Made by a program: the position numbers and the translations under genes. Source: Paramecium octaurelia (Eukaryota; Ciliophora; Oligohymenophorea; Peniculida; Parameciidae). From it: a DNA stretch of 64,000 nt. The stretch spans positions 496,001-560,000 of the forward strand of contig CAJJDP010000016.1 in NCBI GenBank assembly GCA_905182995.1, given 5' to 3'. Below, one piece after another: positions 36,386 through 48,119 of this stretch (the stretch's first letter is position 1; each line of letters begins with the position of its first letter). Under the pieces are notes generated by a model. That model ran no database searches. It saw only the letters and a list, made by a program, of their open reading frames with translations, and was not told where the DNA came from.

Positions 36386-39300
36386 TCTATTTCTTCTCTT
36401 TAGATAATGGATACCATATCTGATTTCCGCTTTTGTTATTGTTCTAGAATTAAGATAAGAATTACTCAAGAAAGTTCAACTAATCCATTTTCAATAGTTT
36501 ATGATCCACTTCTTCCAACCATTGTATTGCCAATTATAATTAGGTCAAACAATAGCCTTACTGACTCACAGTTTTGCTTTTGTCTAAAAATAATGAGACA
36601 AAGTTTAAGTTGCTATGCAATCTCTGTGGAGCAGCTTTAATAAGAATGTAAATAAGAATTGGTAATACAGTATCTGCAGATGTAGCCTCCTCTTTTAATG
36701 AAGTTAATTTGAGAACGTCATTCATGATTTTTGAGCATTAAATCATGGCTTCTAATTTATTGACAGCGGTCTTGCAGTTATCTATGTTCAATAATGCTAT
36801 AAAACATCAAAGAATACAGAATACCTTCTACTGCTAAATCCCACATTTCATCAACTCTATTTTATTTAATTATTTCTAAATGGTCATAGTTTACCCATTC
36901 CAAAGATTTAATTCTAAAATAAAGACCAGCATCTTTGTAAGTTCTCTCTTTTGGATAGACTCTATCTCAATAATGCTTAATTATTACTTATCATAGACAC
37001 GTTTGCTGACATACTTTTCCAGCATATCCATCATTTAGATTTCATCTATTTTCATTTCATTCTTTCCTTTCAAAAAAGTAGCTAAGGCTTAAATAAATTC
37101 AAAGTAAGCATTCTTCACACCAGCCTTGTCCTCTCCAGAAATGACAGCATCTTTTACCTCTTAAAGCGATGAAAAGTTTTCAATAAATTATTTAATATCA
37201 GAACAATGAGAATTAGAAAATTCAGAGTTTTTCTTCTAGTCATTGGGACTGGCTCCTCCTACAATCTATTTTATGAATTCTAGATTAATAGCATTGTGAA
37301 TGCATTCGCTCTATTATTCAACCCAAATTTAATTTTCATCCAAGGATTCATTATTGTTATTATTTCTGAGTTTCATGGCTTTAATAGAAAATAAGCCTTC
37401 TCTTGTTTTTGGAGATGTGACACATAATGTTAGAGGTGTTTTTTCAATGAAATCATACAATTATTTTTATCGTTTCTCTTGGCTTAATTATTCAAAGGAC
37501 TCTCTCATCACTTCATAATTTTTCTTAATATTATACTTCGCACTCAATAATTGATATTTAGTTTATTGAATGTGTTCAGTCAAAATCATAGAACGTTCTT
37601 GAAATTCCTAATTCAAAATTTAATAAATGTTTCTTAAATTACTTTGCAAATCCTCTTTCTTCAATAGTTTTAGTTGTTCCAATACGTATTTAATCTAGAA
37701 CACAGTCTTTTTATCATCTAAATAGGTGTATTTCTAAATTTATTAAATAAAAAATTACATCTACAAAATTAGTAAGAACCCTTCTGAGACTGGTTTCTTC
37801 TTAATTTCCAGATGTGGAGGTAGCCAAATCTTGAATTTCGATCAAGCATTTCATTAAGGCATTAATCAGTTTCCTTTCATTTCTCACTTTTTCATCTTTT
37901 ATCTTCTTCAAAGGCTGTACCTATTCTTAATACATGATGTTATTTGGAATAGAAAAATTTAGTATGAGTGCATATATTTACTATTAAGCCTATAAATTAG
38001 ACTGTTGTCTGAATATGTTTTCATGCTTATCTATTTCCAATGTTCTTGTTGCCAAAGTAACAAGCTAATTAATTACCTTTTGAAGATCAGCTGACTCAGT
38101 TTTGAATGTTTTCATATCTTATAATAATATGCAGAGAATTTTAATCTCATCCAAAGCTATGCAAACACAATTAGATTGTATTCCATCTATTTTATTTGTA
38201 TCATTAATTATAGCATTAACAGAATCAGGACACAAATTCAAGATTTCTTGAAGATAATCTTTAAGAGAAGGTTACAAATCTTACATATACTAATTTAATC
38301 TATTGTATTAAGGATCATCATTGTATTTCTGGTTCTTAATCATTTTTTTAATGATGATATGAATTTACTACACAGTGTTTTCATGATCTTCACGAATATA
38401 TTTAAAAGAGGAATATTGTTTTGGGAATACTAATTAAGGTATTAACCAAACATTAAATAAGAAACTAAAGATATTCTCCTATATTTGTTATTCAGTGGCA
38501 TCAGGAAACTTTTTTAAGATTGTGATTTGAATCATCTTACAAATAATACGAATACCTTGAGGTATTAAGTAGATATTCTTAAAAATGTTTTCCATGATAT
38601 TGTTTACCAGCTGTTTAAATTTATCTATACAAGCAATCAATACACTATTAATTTCATTATTCATATATTGATCAGATCTACTACTATGGCTATAAACTTC
38701 TGATAATTTTCGAATGGGTGATTCTGAATGAGATTCTTAAATAGGCGGAACACTTCGTCTTTCCATGGTTAGGAATTTGGCCTACCTTTATTCTTCTCCA
38801 AATTATAGGACTTTTAATGAAAATTCAGTTAATTGGTTTTAATTTCTCCTGGAATGTTTGGTATTGGCTTTCTTTGATTGATCATATTGTTTAATTAAAT
38901 TTGCATAATACACCGTCATATTTTATTAAGGCACTTCTATATTTTTGATTGGCAAGATAATTGGTATTTGTCTTTAAGGCAATGATTTATGTGAGGAATT
39001 TTGCATGATGGGCACTTGCTTAACGACAAAAGCTGATGAAGTCATTGACTGTTTCTCGTCTTTCTATTTTTTATCTTATTCCTTTTTTATATCTCGCAAT
39101 TTCTCTGCTATTTTCCTTTTGTCTAAATCCAAGAATTTATCAACTTTAGTGATTTGAATCAAGGAGTTTTTAAATATCACTTTAGTGTATTTGACATTTT
39201 CAGGTCGTTTTGCAAATTCTTTCATTATAAATTGAGTTAATGTTTCTTCTCGATCCCACAAAAATTCAGGAAATTCCTATCGATTAACTTCTGTTGTTAT

Positions 39301-39849
39301 TATTTCACTCATCAATTTCAAAATTGGTTATTTCCACATAGATCCACATGCAATGTTATCATAGATACTATTTATGAATGTTCTTATAAGAGTCTCAATA
39401 TCTGTATTTCGATTTGTATTGTTGTGATGTTGGAATATGGCAGAACATACTTTTGTATTCGATAATTTTTCAAATATCAATTTCACATTGGTTTCTGCAT
39501 TTCTAAATAATCTAGATGTAGATTCCTCCAAAGTCTTTTGCTCTTGATTCATATTACTCTCGACCAATACGTTGATGTAGGTTTAGTAATAATTCTTGCT
39601 TTCATGTTTTAATTCATCCAACAATTTGTTTTTAAGTTCATCCTCCTATCTCATTTTGTATTACTCTTCTTTCAAGCTTTATTGTAACTTCATCCACTCC
39701 TCAATAGATGTGCGGTCACTATTTGTGATAATATGAGATTCTTCTTGAGTTGTCCCTACCATCTAATAAAATATTCGATCTTCTGTTTCATCAGTTTCCT
39801 GCACATCTGGAACACTTCTTAAACTTTGAAATTATCTATTATGATTCAT
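36386..39849 (-). CDS. RasGAP-VPS9 protein (GAPVD1/RME-6-like)
   Basis: About 1,130 aa, start MNHNRQFQSLRSVPDVQETD at 39849. The N-terminal half is a RasGAP domain. Near 38.5 kb it reads YLIPQGIRIICKMIQ...KKFPDATEQQ, matching the PYGIRxICK...KFPDA core, followed by FNVWLIPQLVFP where other members have the FxRFxxPAIVxP segment. The C-terminus is a VPS9 domain: ATSADTVLPILIYILI, then NLNFVSLFLDKSK, then QGYCLTQLQLAIQWL, keeping the catalytic Asp and the Tyr-x-x-Thr pair. VPS9 domains activate Rab5-type GTPases at endosomes. The RasGAP plus VPS9 combination is that of GAPVD1 and C. elegans RME-6. The exact 3' end is uncertain: a 28-nt intron at 36387-36414 would create a TGA across the splice. 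No clear Arg finger was identified. Confidence 0.8.
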
Positions 39850-40788
39850 ATAATATTATTTATATTCATTATTTACTCAATCTCTATAATTCTATATAAA
39901 ACATTTTCAATATTTATTAATATCAATATTTTGTTTCACTTAGGTGATAGTCTAACTTCAAATTGTACTTAAGAATAATGTCATTTTAATTTATTCGTCT
40001 CCATCCAATTAATAATACTTTTTAAAATGCTATCTATCATTATTCATTAATTAAATAATTATCTTCATTTATAACTCTATTTTGATAGTGATAGGCTATT
40101 GTGTGTTAATTCTAATTTTTTATATTCTAATAATTGCAATTTATTTAATTATAATTCTTGAATTCATTTCTTATATAATAAATAAACTAATCTACTTACA
40201 TAAAGATTCAACCTTATTGTAAATTAATTTTCAATTAATTAATTAGTCTTATTAAGAGATTTTACTATTATTTATAGATTTTAATTCCTTCATTTTATTT
40301 ACAATCAATATAAAATAATTCAGTTCTTAATCCAGTCTTTATATTATTTAACTAGTGATGATTTAAAGTACCTTAAATGCAATTATATTACATAGTTTTA
40401 ATTATTATAATAAATATCACTATTAAAAAATATCATTTCTTTAAAATTAGTTTTAGACATTTCCACTTAGCTTAAGATTCATTACAAAATTATAATAAAA
40501 GTATAGATAAGACAATTCTATATTATTTTAAAAATTAAGAAATAAAATCTTTTATTAGTTTTAATACCACAAGCAAGACTATATTAAATATAATTCAGAA
40601 TCAAATTATCTTTATAATTATATTACACATATTTAAGCTTTCTTATCTTTAGCTTGAGCCTTGAGTATAGAATTATATTTGTTTTAATAAATTAGTTTCA
40701 CATTAAGTTTAATTGTTAACTCATTTATCCTTATCGTTTTATGCAAGTTATTTGATTTTAATTTAAATTTATTTTATTTCAAAATGGA
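39850..40788. other. Intergenic, AT-rich, no gene seen
   Basis: About 940 bp between divergent genes: the RasGAP-VPS9 gene on minus and the next plus-strand gene. It is highly AT-rich on both strands with no coding-like frame, and should hold both promoters. Confidence 0.45.
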
Positions 40789-42126
40789 ATGCCTTATTTG
40801 TATTCCAAGCAGAAAGGTACTGTATGGGGCGAATCAAGATAAAATTAGAATGAAAGGTAGAGTATTGTTAGATTATTATTTAAGAAAGTCTCTCTATCAT
40901 AAAGAATCACTTCATCCCTTTATAATAAATATGCTGAATCTCAAAACTATTATTACACCAAGGTAGTTAATGATTTGATACTCAACTAACCAACAAAGGC
41001 TACAATTTGGTTTAAAGTATAATATTTTCAATTTTGACAAGGATTTAGAATAATATGATTAAGAAGTGGAACAATGCAAAAAACTCTACTCGTTATAATC
41101 ATATCCAAAGAAAATCAAGATTTTGGTTGAATTTTATAGAGTATACATAATTCATAACATTTGCAGTTCCATAAGGATATTCCAAGGTGGGCCGTTAATG
41201 AATAAATAGTTTACATCTTAAACGAATTTTACAATCAAAGAAGGAAATTGGAATACTATAAAATACAACATATAATCGAATTGGAAAACCAATAAAACCC
41301 CAATAGAACTCCCAAAGGTATTGTGGGGGAACAACCTTAAGAATCCTAAAGCACTCCCAAATCTTCTTAGGAATCAGGTTAAGTAGTTGGAAATGTTTTG
41401 GATGAATTGAATACGGAGTTAAAATAAAGGACACAAACTTAGTAAAGTGAAATTAATGAAATTATTTCTGCTTTAAATGCTAATCCAATGAGAAAACAAC
41501 CAAACTTATAATAAATAATCAACAACCAGCAATTTATTCTGAATGAACAAAGATTATAGTAGTTCATAACCTCCGAGAAACTTAAAAAAATCAACTTAAT
41601 CATAAATCAATAAAAAGCCACCAGTCAGACTCACAGAGATCACAAATAAATGTAAGACAAGAGTAATTCCTTCAAAACATAAAATTTCAAATAAAACTGT
41701 TTGACTTCAAGAAACAAGACATCCAAAACTGCTCATGCCCAGATTCTAAGCTTATGTAAAATATAACAGTTATTAATTTATAGTAAAATAAAGAGTAAAG
41801 GTTAAATTAGAATTAAAAATCCAAACGAAAGCGAAGGCCCTTACCAGTAACACTTCATTAAGGAGTCTCTAAAAAAATATTGAATCGCCAAAGACAACAA
41901 GAAATGTCTAATTGTAAAAATAACGATTTAACTAAAAGAAATCTTTGAAAGCGAATACATTCCATGTAAATCAATCGAGCAAGTACAATATCACTTAATA
42001 ATTAGAAATTTAATTGTGAGTTTGTTGGCTAATAGAAACACGACTGTGCATGTCGATGCAAATTAAAAAAATCTCCTTTTGGCGAAATTGAATATCCTAA
42101 ACACCCCTAGATAGATTTTAAATTGA
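40789..42126 (+). CDS. Hypothetical protein with an in-frame TGA at 41881
   Basis: Starts MPYLYSKQKGTVWGESRQ. Two introns (25 and 26 nt) join NKYAESQNYYYTKVVNDLIL, EQCKKLYSLQSYPKKIKILV and FYRFHKDIPRWAVNEQIVYI, a block that looks like a compact conserved domain I cannot name. A Gln/Thr/Ser-rich linker follows. The frame meets TGA at 41881-41883 after KESLKKY, yet continues without a shift as IAKDNKKCLIVKITIQLKEI and SIEQVQYHLIIRNLIVSLLA to a second TGA at 42124-42126. The total spliced length is divisible by three. The first TGA may be the true stop, a mutation or base error, or be read through. Function unknown. Confidence 0.6.
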
Positions 42127-42339
42127 TATATGTTTATTATAAAAATTGAATGATATTCGTTTAATTAGATTATAATTCATATTTATAATAATCAAAAATA
42201 TAGGGCAATTAATACATATATTTTTGAATATTAAATAAAGGCATATTACAAAGCATTGTTTTATTTTACCTTGTCAATTTAAGCTCTCAAGATTCCAGAA
42301 AATATTATTTAAGTAGTTTAATTGCCTATTTTACAAAAG

Positions 42340-42846
42340 ATGGATTAGAATTAACCAAAAAAAGCAATAAAGAGAGCTTATTGTAAAAAACAGAAGCCAT
42401 AGGTGGTGTTTAGATCAGAAAGTGAAAAAATGAGATAGTTGCTATAAATAATTGATGAAAATAAAAGAATAGCCAACAATGACAAAGAAGTACCTTCTAG
42501 CTCTCCTAATTCATAAATAAAGAATGACTCTGAATAACAGTAGAGTTCCCAAACTTAATAGGGTGATAAAAATACTTAAAACACAACCCCAACTCAGGCT
42601 TAGCCAAGTGTAGAACAATCAGTTAAATAAACTTTGGAAATCAAGATCATAAAAAAGGCTTAGCCACAGGAATTACTGAATGAAACTCAAAAGAAGAAGG
42701 TAAAGCCAGATGAAAATTATGAATAAAGATTTTGTTAAATGAAATGTGAATTGCAAAGTTTTTTAAGTTATTGGATCATGAAACTTAAATCTTCAGTCAC
42801 TGATACACAGTAGATGGTGGAACAATTGGAGAAGTTTAAATTATGA
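42340..42846 (+). CDS. Hypothetical Gln/Lys-rich protein, 168 aa
   Basis: A single exon from ATG 42340 (MDQNQPKKAIKRAYCKKQKP) to TGA 42844-42846. The N-terminus is basic, the middle is Ser/Gln/Thr-rich and the last 50 residues (RFCQMKCELQSFLSYWIMKL) could form a helix. No family is recognised. It lies between two plus-strand genes with about 105 bp to the next start. Confidence 0.65.
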
Positions 42847-42952
42847 TTTTTATGAATGTCTGTTATTTTCATATGTATTTCTAACAAATATCATATAACT
42901 GATGTATATATTGTTTTGAAAATCAATTTATTAATTTCTATAATTTATTTAG

Positions 42953-43499
42953 ATGAGATAATTTAGGGGTGGCTGGAATAAAAGAGGAGGACAGACCAAT
43001 GGAAGATCATTTAGAGGTGGAAATCAAAGTTTCAGAGGCAACAGAAATAATAATAATAACAGATCTAACAATCAACAAGGGAACTTTAAAAATACCTAGT
43101 TTAGAAGACCATCTAATTAAAATTAGAATTCAGGTTACAATAGGTCAAGAAATCAAAACAGAGGGGGAAGACCATAAAGAGGAAGGGGAAATTAATAAGG
43201 ATAAGGATTTTAATAACAAAATACTTAGCGAAGAAGAAGATTTGGGTTCAAATAAAATAATTAGAATGTAAATCTTATTTTAATTGGATAGGGTGAAAAG
43301 AAGTAAAGGTTCATCAAAACTGGCAGAAAGAATAGGATTAACTCAGATGTTTATAAGTTAGCCAAGGATATACAAAGTATACCACATCTTCTATTATTTA
43401 GGGAAATCCAAAATGGAATAGGCATTAGATAATTATTGGAAGAAGGGTGATTAAACAAAGAATGACAAGCCTACTCAAGATTCTAATAATGAAAAATGA
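42953..43499 (+). CDS. RGG-rich RNA-binding-type protein with FoP-like C-terminus
   Basis: A 173-aa protein after removing a 25-nt intron at 43377-43401. It begins MRQFRGGWNKRGGQ and is dominated by RGG/RG, Asn and Gln for about 100 residues (SFRGGNQSFRGNRNN, RNQNRGGRPQRGRGN), typical of arginine-methylated RNA-binding tails. The spliced C-terminus SKMEQALDNYWKKGDQTK resembles the short LDxELDxY motif of FoP/CHTOP and Yra1/Aly mRNA-export factors. No RRM is present. A role in mRNP packaging or export is plausible but inferred from composition and one short motif. Confidence 0.65.
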
Positions 43500-43528
43500 T
43501 ATCAATTAAATATATATTAATAATTTAA

Positions 43529-44341
43529 ATGAAGAAGTTAGAATAGGTGAATACATATCTGAACAAATTTGATGAAACTATTCTAAAATTACTTAAAGAG
43601 TCAAATATTAACACAATTAAAAGAACGCAACCCAAATCCATTATAAACTCAGACGAACCCACAAAATAGTAGGAAGAGATTCTAAACAATTACCAATATA
43701 CACCTGTTTCAAATATGGAAAATTCTTAATTAAAAAAGTCAGATATTTTAGAAAATAATAATTCCTATAGAATTTGTAGAAGCAGACAATAGATAAAGAC
43801 CTAAACTTTTGAAAAATTCTAGCCCTAACAATAATCTATTGTTGTTAATAGTCCTGTTCATTCAGGAATGCCATCCCCAAATCAAGCAAGCACCTCAATC
43901 AACATTGTAGAAAGACTTAAAACTATTGAATAACATTATGGAAATAAAATCAAGATATTAGAAGAGGAAAACAACCAATTAAGAAAGTAAATCTTCAAAT
44001 AAATTCAGAGCCTCTTAAAATGATAAAATCTAAATATAATCTTTAGAGTCCTAAGTGCAAAAATTAGAAATTGATCTAAAAGAATAATAAAAACTATTTT
44101 AAGATATTCTCTAAAAGTAGTTAAACGATTAAAAATAATAAATGTGTATAATTTAAATTTATATATAGAATTTGAATTGGAGGAATAAGAAACCAGACTC
44201 AAAAGATAATTTGAAAGATAGATATCTAGGAAAGATTAAAGAATATTGGAATTAGAATAGTGGCAACAAAAGAAAAGATCACATCATACTGATAGTAATA
44301 ATACAAATTTACTATTTACATTCAAAACACATGATCATTGA
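43529..44341 (+). CDS. Coiled-coil protein, 255 aa
   Basis: A 255-aa protein after removing introns of 22 nt (near 43989) and 23 nt. The N-terminus is helical (MKKLEQVNTYLNKFDETILK), the middle is Ser/Gln/Asn-rich, and from about residue 135 a long coiled coil runs (IVERLKTIEQHYGNKIKILE, VQKLEIDLKEQQKLFQDILQ, FELEEQETRLKRQFERQ). It ends KTHDH at TGA 44339-44341, overlapping the end of the convergent gene. No specific family recognised. Confidence 0.72.
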
Positions 44342-45922
44342 ATTACTTATAATTAGTTATTTTTAGATCTATTTGGAGATTAATTTTCTTAGGCATTAAA
44401 TTCATTTGCCAGATTTTTTTAAATATCTTCCTTACCATTTTTATTCATCATTATAAGTTATTGTTCACCTTGAAATTTATTATTTTTTTATTAGTTAAAA
44501 GTTTATTTATTTTCTTCTTGTTATTTAAACACGGGTGTTTATTCTGAAAAATCTTAAAGTTTTTATATGTTAATAGCTTTTTCCTTTGATAGTGGAGTTT
44601 GATTTTCAAAATTAAACTTCGGATTTACAAAAGTGTCAAAAATTAAGGAGCCCTTAGGAGGTTTTCTTTCAATAGATTCATCCTTATGATCATCTGATAA
44701 ATTGATATCGCAACCCCCAAAAGAAACATTTACTTGCTATTCAAAAGAAGCCTATGATTTTAGTTCTTGAATTTCTTATTGTTATTCATAATCTTTGGCT
44801 GATAGATTTTCAGATTTATCAAAAGCCTCAAACTCATTGTAGACACTTTACATTGGGTTTGAAATTTGCCAAGGAGGTTTAAACCTACTTTCCCAATGAG
44901 GTGTCTCATCTGTTTAAATAATGAAGGGATTTTTCTCATTATTTGGATCTTTTTCCCAAAACTTAATTTAATTAGATTTTTTATGTGTTATTGGTTTTCT
45001 ACTAATTTGATCATTTTCTCTCAATTTATCTGCTTGATTTACAGCATGAAAATCATTAAAATCTTGCTGAAATCCACTTAATTATATTTAAGATTCTGCA
45101 TTATTGATTTTATTTAAAGTGGAAGTATTATATGGTTAAATTCCTATAAACTTATTATTAGATTAAACCTCTTTTTGGTTCAACTTTTTATCTTGAGCAT
45201 CTTGGTCTTTTAAAAAAGAAGGAATTAAAAAGTCATCTTCTAATATTCCCCCTAATCTTTTAAAGTTAGATTCTGGTTTACTGCTTTTAGATCTTGATTA
45301 TTTGTCTTCCCTGAAAAAATGAACTTTGGACCTGTTTCCGCCAAAAATTGTTTATTGTTTTTGAGACTACTACATATTATTTTGATGCTATTAAGATATC
45401 GATTATTATTATTAGTTATTACTATTATCTCGATATTGCTCTTGCACATAGTAAGGCTTAAAATCCTGTTTGCTCACGCTAGCCAAAATATTAGAACTTT
45501 TTTGAACTAATTTTTCACCAAATTATGAACTATAATTGGAGCTGTCATTATCTTGAAATCGATCTTACTAATTCCATCTAGCATGATTCATATTCAAATT
45601 TAATTTTTTCTATTACTTGAAATAACCCAATTACTTCTGTATTATCTCCGAGATATGTTATGACAGGAATTTGTTCATATTCATTAGATTAGGCTTTATT
45701 TTAATAAAATGTCCGTAATCTATCTAAAGCATAATAATATTAATTAGATCTCTTCCTTTATTGATTCATCATTGAGAATTTATTTGGATGTTATTCATTC
45801 ATTTTGGAATCAAACACAAATTCTTGTTAAATTCTCTCTTGAATTAACGGTTCTTTAGTCGTTGTATTCCTATCAATTCCAAAGATTATTTGAAGACTCT
45901 TTCTCATTCGTTCTAAGGACAT
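44335..45922 (-). CDS. Hypothetical Gln/Asn-rich protein, 520 aa
   Basis: A 520-aa protein after removing one 25-nt intron. Starts MSLERMRKSLQIIFGIDRNT. It is rich in Gln, Asn and Ser throughout, with several short ordered segments (KVHFFREDKQSRSKSSKPES; HWESRFKPPWQISNPMQSVY; GGCDINLSDDHKDESIERKP). No domain, membrane segment or signal peptide is visible. Its TGA (44335-44337) lies inside the last codons of the facing gene, so the two coding regions overlap by 7 bp tail to tail. Confidence 0.72.
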
Positions 45923-46543
45923 TTTAAATTTAATTTATTATTTCTAAAATATAGTAATTTATAATATAAATTAACAACCAATATACAACAATTTGATATT
46001 TTGAAATTGTTTAAATAGCTTTTAGATTTTATTTCTTTAACATTTCTGAAATCCTTATATAATAACATATTTTAGAACTATTTATTAATAAAAATGGCTC
46101 CAAGTGCGCGCCATAATGAATAATGATGTATGTATTAACATTATATGGAACAATACCCTGTTTTCTTAGTATTAATACTAAATTAACATATTTCTAAAAA
46201 TAGTTTTTCTATTTGTGATTGATTTATATTTCATTATTTAATTCAAATAATTTTATTGTATAATTTTTAAAAGTAGATGGAAATAATTCTCCATAGTTTG
46301 ATAAAATTAAATTATAAGCATTCCTAATTTGTATATTGTAAAGTTGTTGAAATGATTCATGTTGTTCTTTTCGTTGCTATTAATTGAATAAAACGTTGAA
46401 CTTATAAGAAGAATTAAATTAAAATTATCACTTGGGGGAAATAAATTTGAAACTATTTTAGGAAATCCAATTTAATCCGTCATTATTAATTCGATTCATA
46501 TTAGATAAGAAAATAATATTTAATAAATAAAAATAAATTATTT
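45923..46543. other. Intergenic, AT-rich, no gene seen
   Basis: About 620 bp between divergent start codons. AT-rich on both strands apart from one GC-richer patch near 46097-46115. No coding frame is recognised. Confidence 0.45.
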
Positions 46544-47977
46544 ATGGGAGCTTGTACATCAACAAAAACAAAAAAATACGAGATTAATAGAACTTTAATG
46601 CCTTATAAGTAGGAAAATGTCACTAATATAGAGTTCATATTGTAGCAGTAATTTGGCCAAAGAATTAGCATAATTTATTTGACTTTGACTCCAATTCATA
46701 TTTTGTAAAAGAAATAGAAGTTGATTTTTCATGTATTTCGTTTAGAATTACACCTTTAGCCTAGATAGCAACAGTGGACAAAGAACTAGTGGCATTGACC
46801 TAAACTGAATGGGCTCGGAATTAGATTGAATTGGTGAACATTACCTTGAATGAACAGGATGCTTATATTAATTGTATATCTCAATAACAAGATCATAAAC
46901 TATGGGCAGTATTGAAATTAGAAAGCAATTAATTTTCATCCATCGATGTATAAATTTAATAATATAATTAGCATAGAGATTTAAAAATTGGAGATGTTAT
47001 AAAATTAGGAAGAGTGAGAATGTAATTGTTGGAATATGCATTTATGGCACCATGTGATGAGGCAACGCAATATTAAGATGAATAGGAAGATGAAGTTTAA
47101 ACCATAAACGATGTGTTTAATTGTAGGATTTGCTTTTCAAGTAGAGCCACTGAAACAAATCCTTTGATAAGACCATGTAAGTGTGGAGGATCAGTTAAAT
47201 ACATACATTTGGAGTGTCTATAAAGATGGGTGGGAATACAGTTAAAAATTAAACAAGGAGAACATTCTATATAATATCTGTGGAAGAGATTGGATTGTGA
47301 AATTTGTAAGGCTACATTTAGGAACACATACAAATTTTAAGATAAGACATATTCAGTTCTTAAATTGCCTAAGCCAAAATCATCTTATATCACTTTCAAA
47401 ATCACAAACGACGATAAAACAAAAGAGGCTATGATCTACGTAGTAGAGATCGGTGAAAAAACTGAATTAAAAATAGTATTATAGCATAGTAATTTCGTAG
47501 GGTAGGATTCCAGATTGTGATATTAAATTAAGGGACATATCTGTATCAAGAGCACATGCTACTCTTAAATTGATTCCTACGAACAAACATAGTCCAGAAA
47601 CCCCAGATTACATAATTAGAATTCAAGACAACAAAAGCAAATTTGGAACTCTGGTTCTGGCACAAGATCAAGATTTACTTAGAATAGCTGATGAAGGAAC
47701 CCAACCTAATGTCTTATTCTAAACTGGAAGAGTCTTACTTTAATGCACCAAGAAAAAGAAGTAAAATTAAAAGTCAAGTTACAAACATCCTGACAATATT
47801 ACTCTGACATTAAACTAAACAAAATAGCAATTTGAATAATAGGAAGTATAAGAATCATTTGTTACTCATGACGAACTTATGGCTAGTGATATTATTTTAA
47901 ATAACTCTCAACCTTTGTAATAGCAATAATGTATTGAATTTGATGTGAAAGAAGATAGTATTAGTGATGAACGATGA
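46544..47977 (+). CDS. RING-CH (MARCH-type) and FHA domain protein, putative N-myristoylated E3 ligase
   Basis: A 458-aa protein after introns of 32 and 25 nt. It begins MGACTSTKTKKYE, with Gly2, Cys4 and Ser6 suited to N-myristoylation and palmitoylation. Residues about 190-265 form a C4HC3 RING-CH domain: NCRICFSSRATETNPLIRPC, KCGGSVKYIHLECLQRW and LDCEICKATFRNTY. An FHA domain follows (GRIPDCDIKLRDISVSRAHA, then RIQDNKSKFGTL), carrying the Gly-Arg and Ser-x-x-His residues that bind phosphothreonine. It probably ubiquitinates targets at membranes, recruited by phosphorylation; that coupling is inference. The pairing of RING-CH with FHA is unusual. Confidence 0.88.
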
Positions 47978-48119
47978 TACATAAATAATTTTGAATATTG
48001 CTTGATTTAATATATGAATTTATCTTTATTATAGATTATTAATTCTTATATAAGACAATTTAAATATAAGACGGAGTTATGATAATAATATAGAAATGAT
48101 ATGCTGCAATAAACATATA

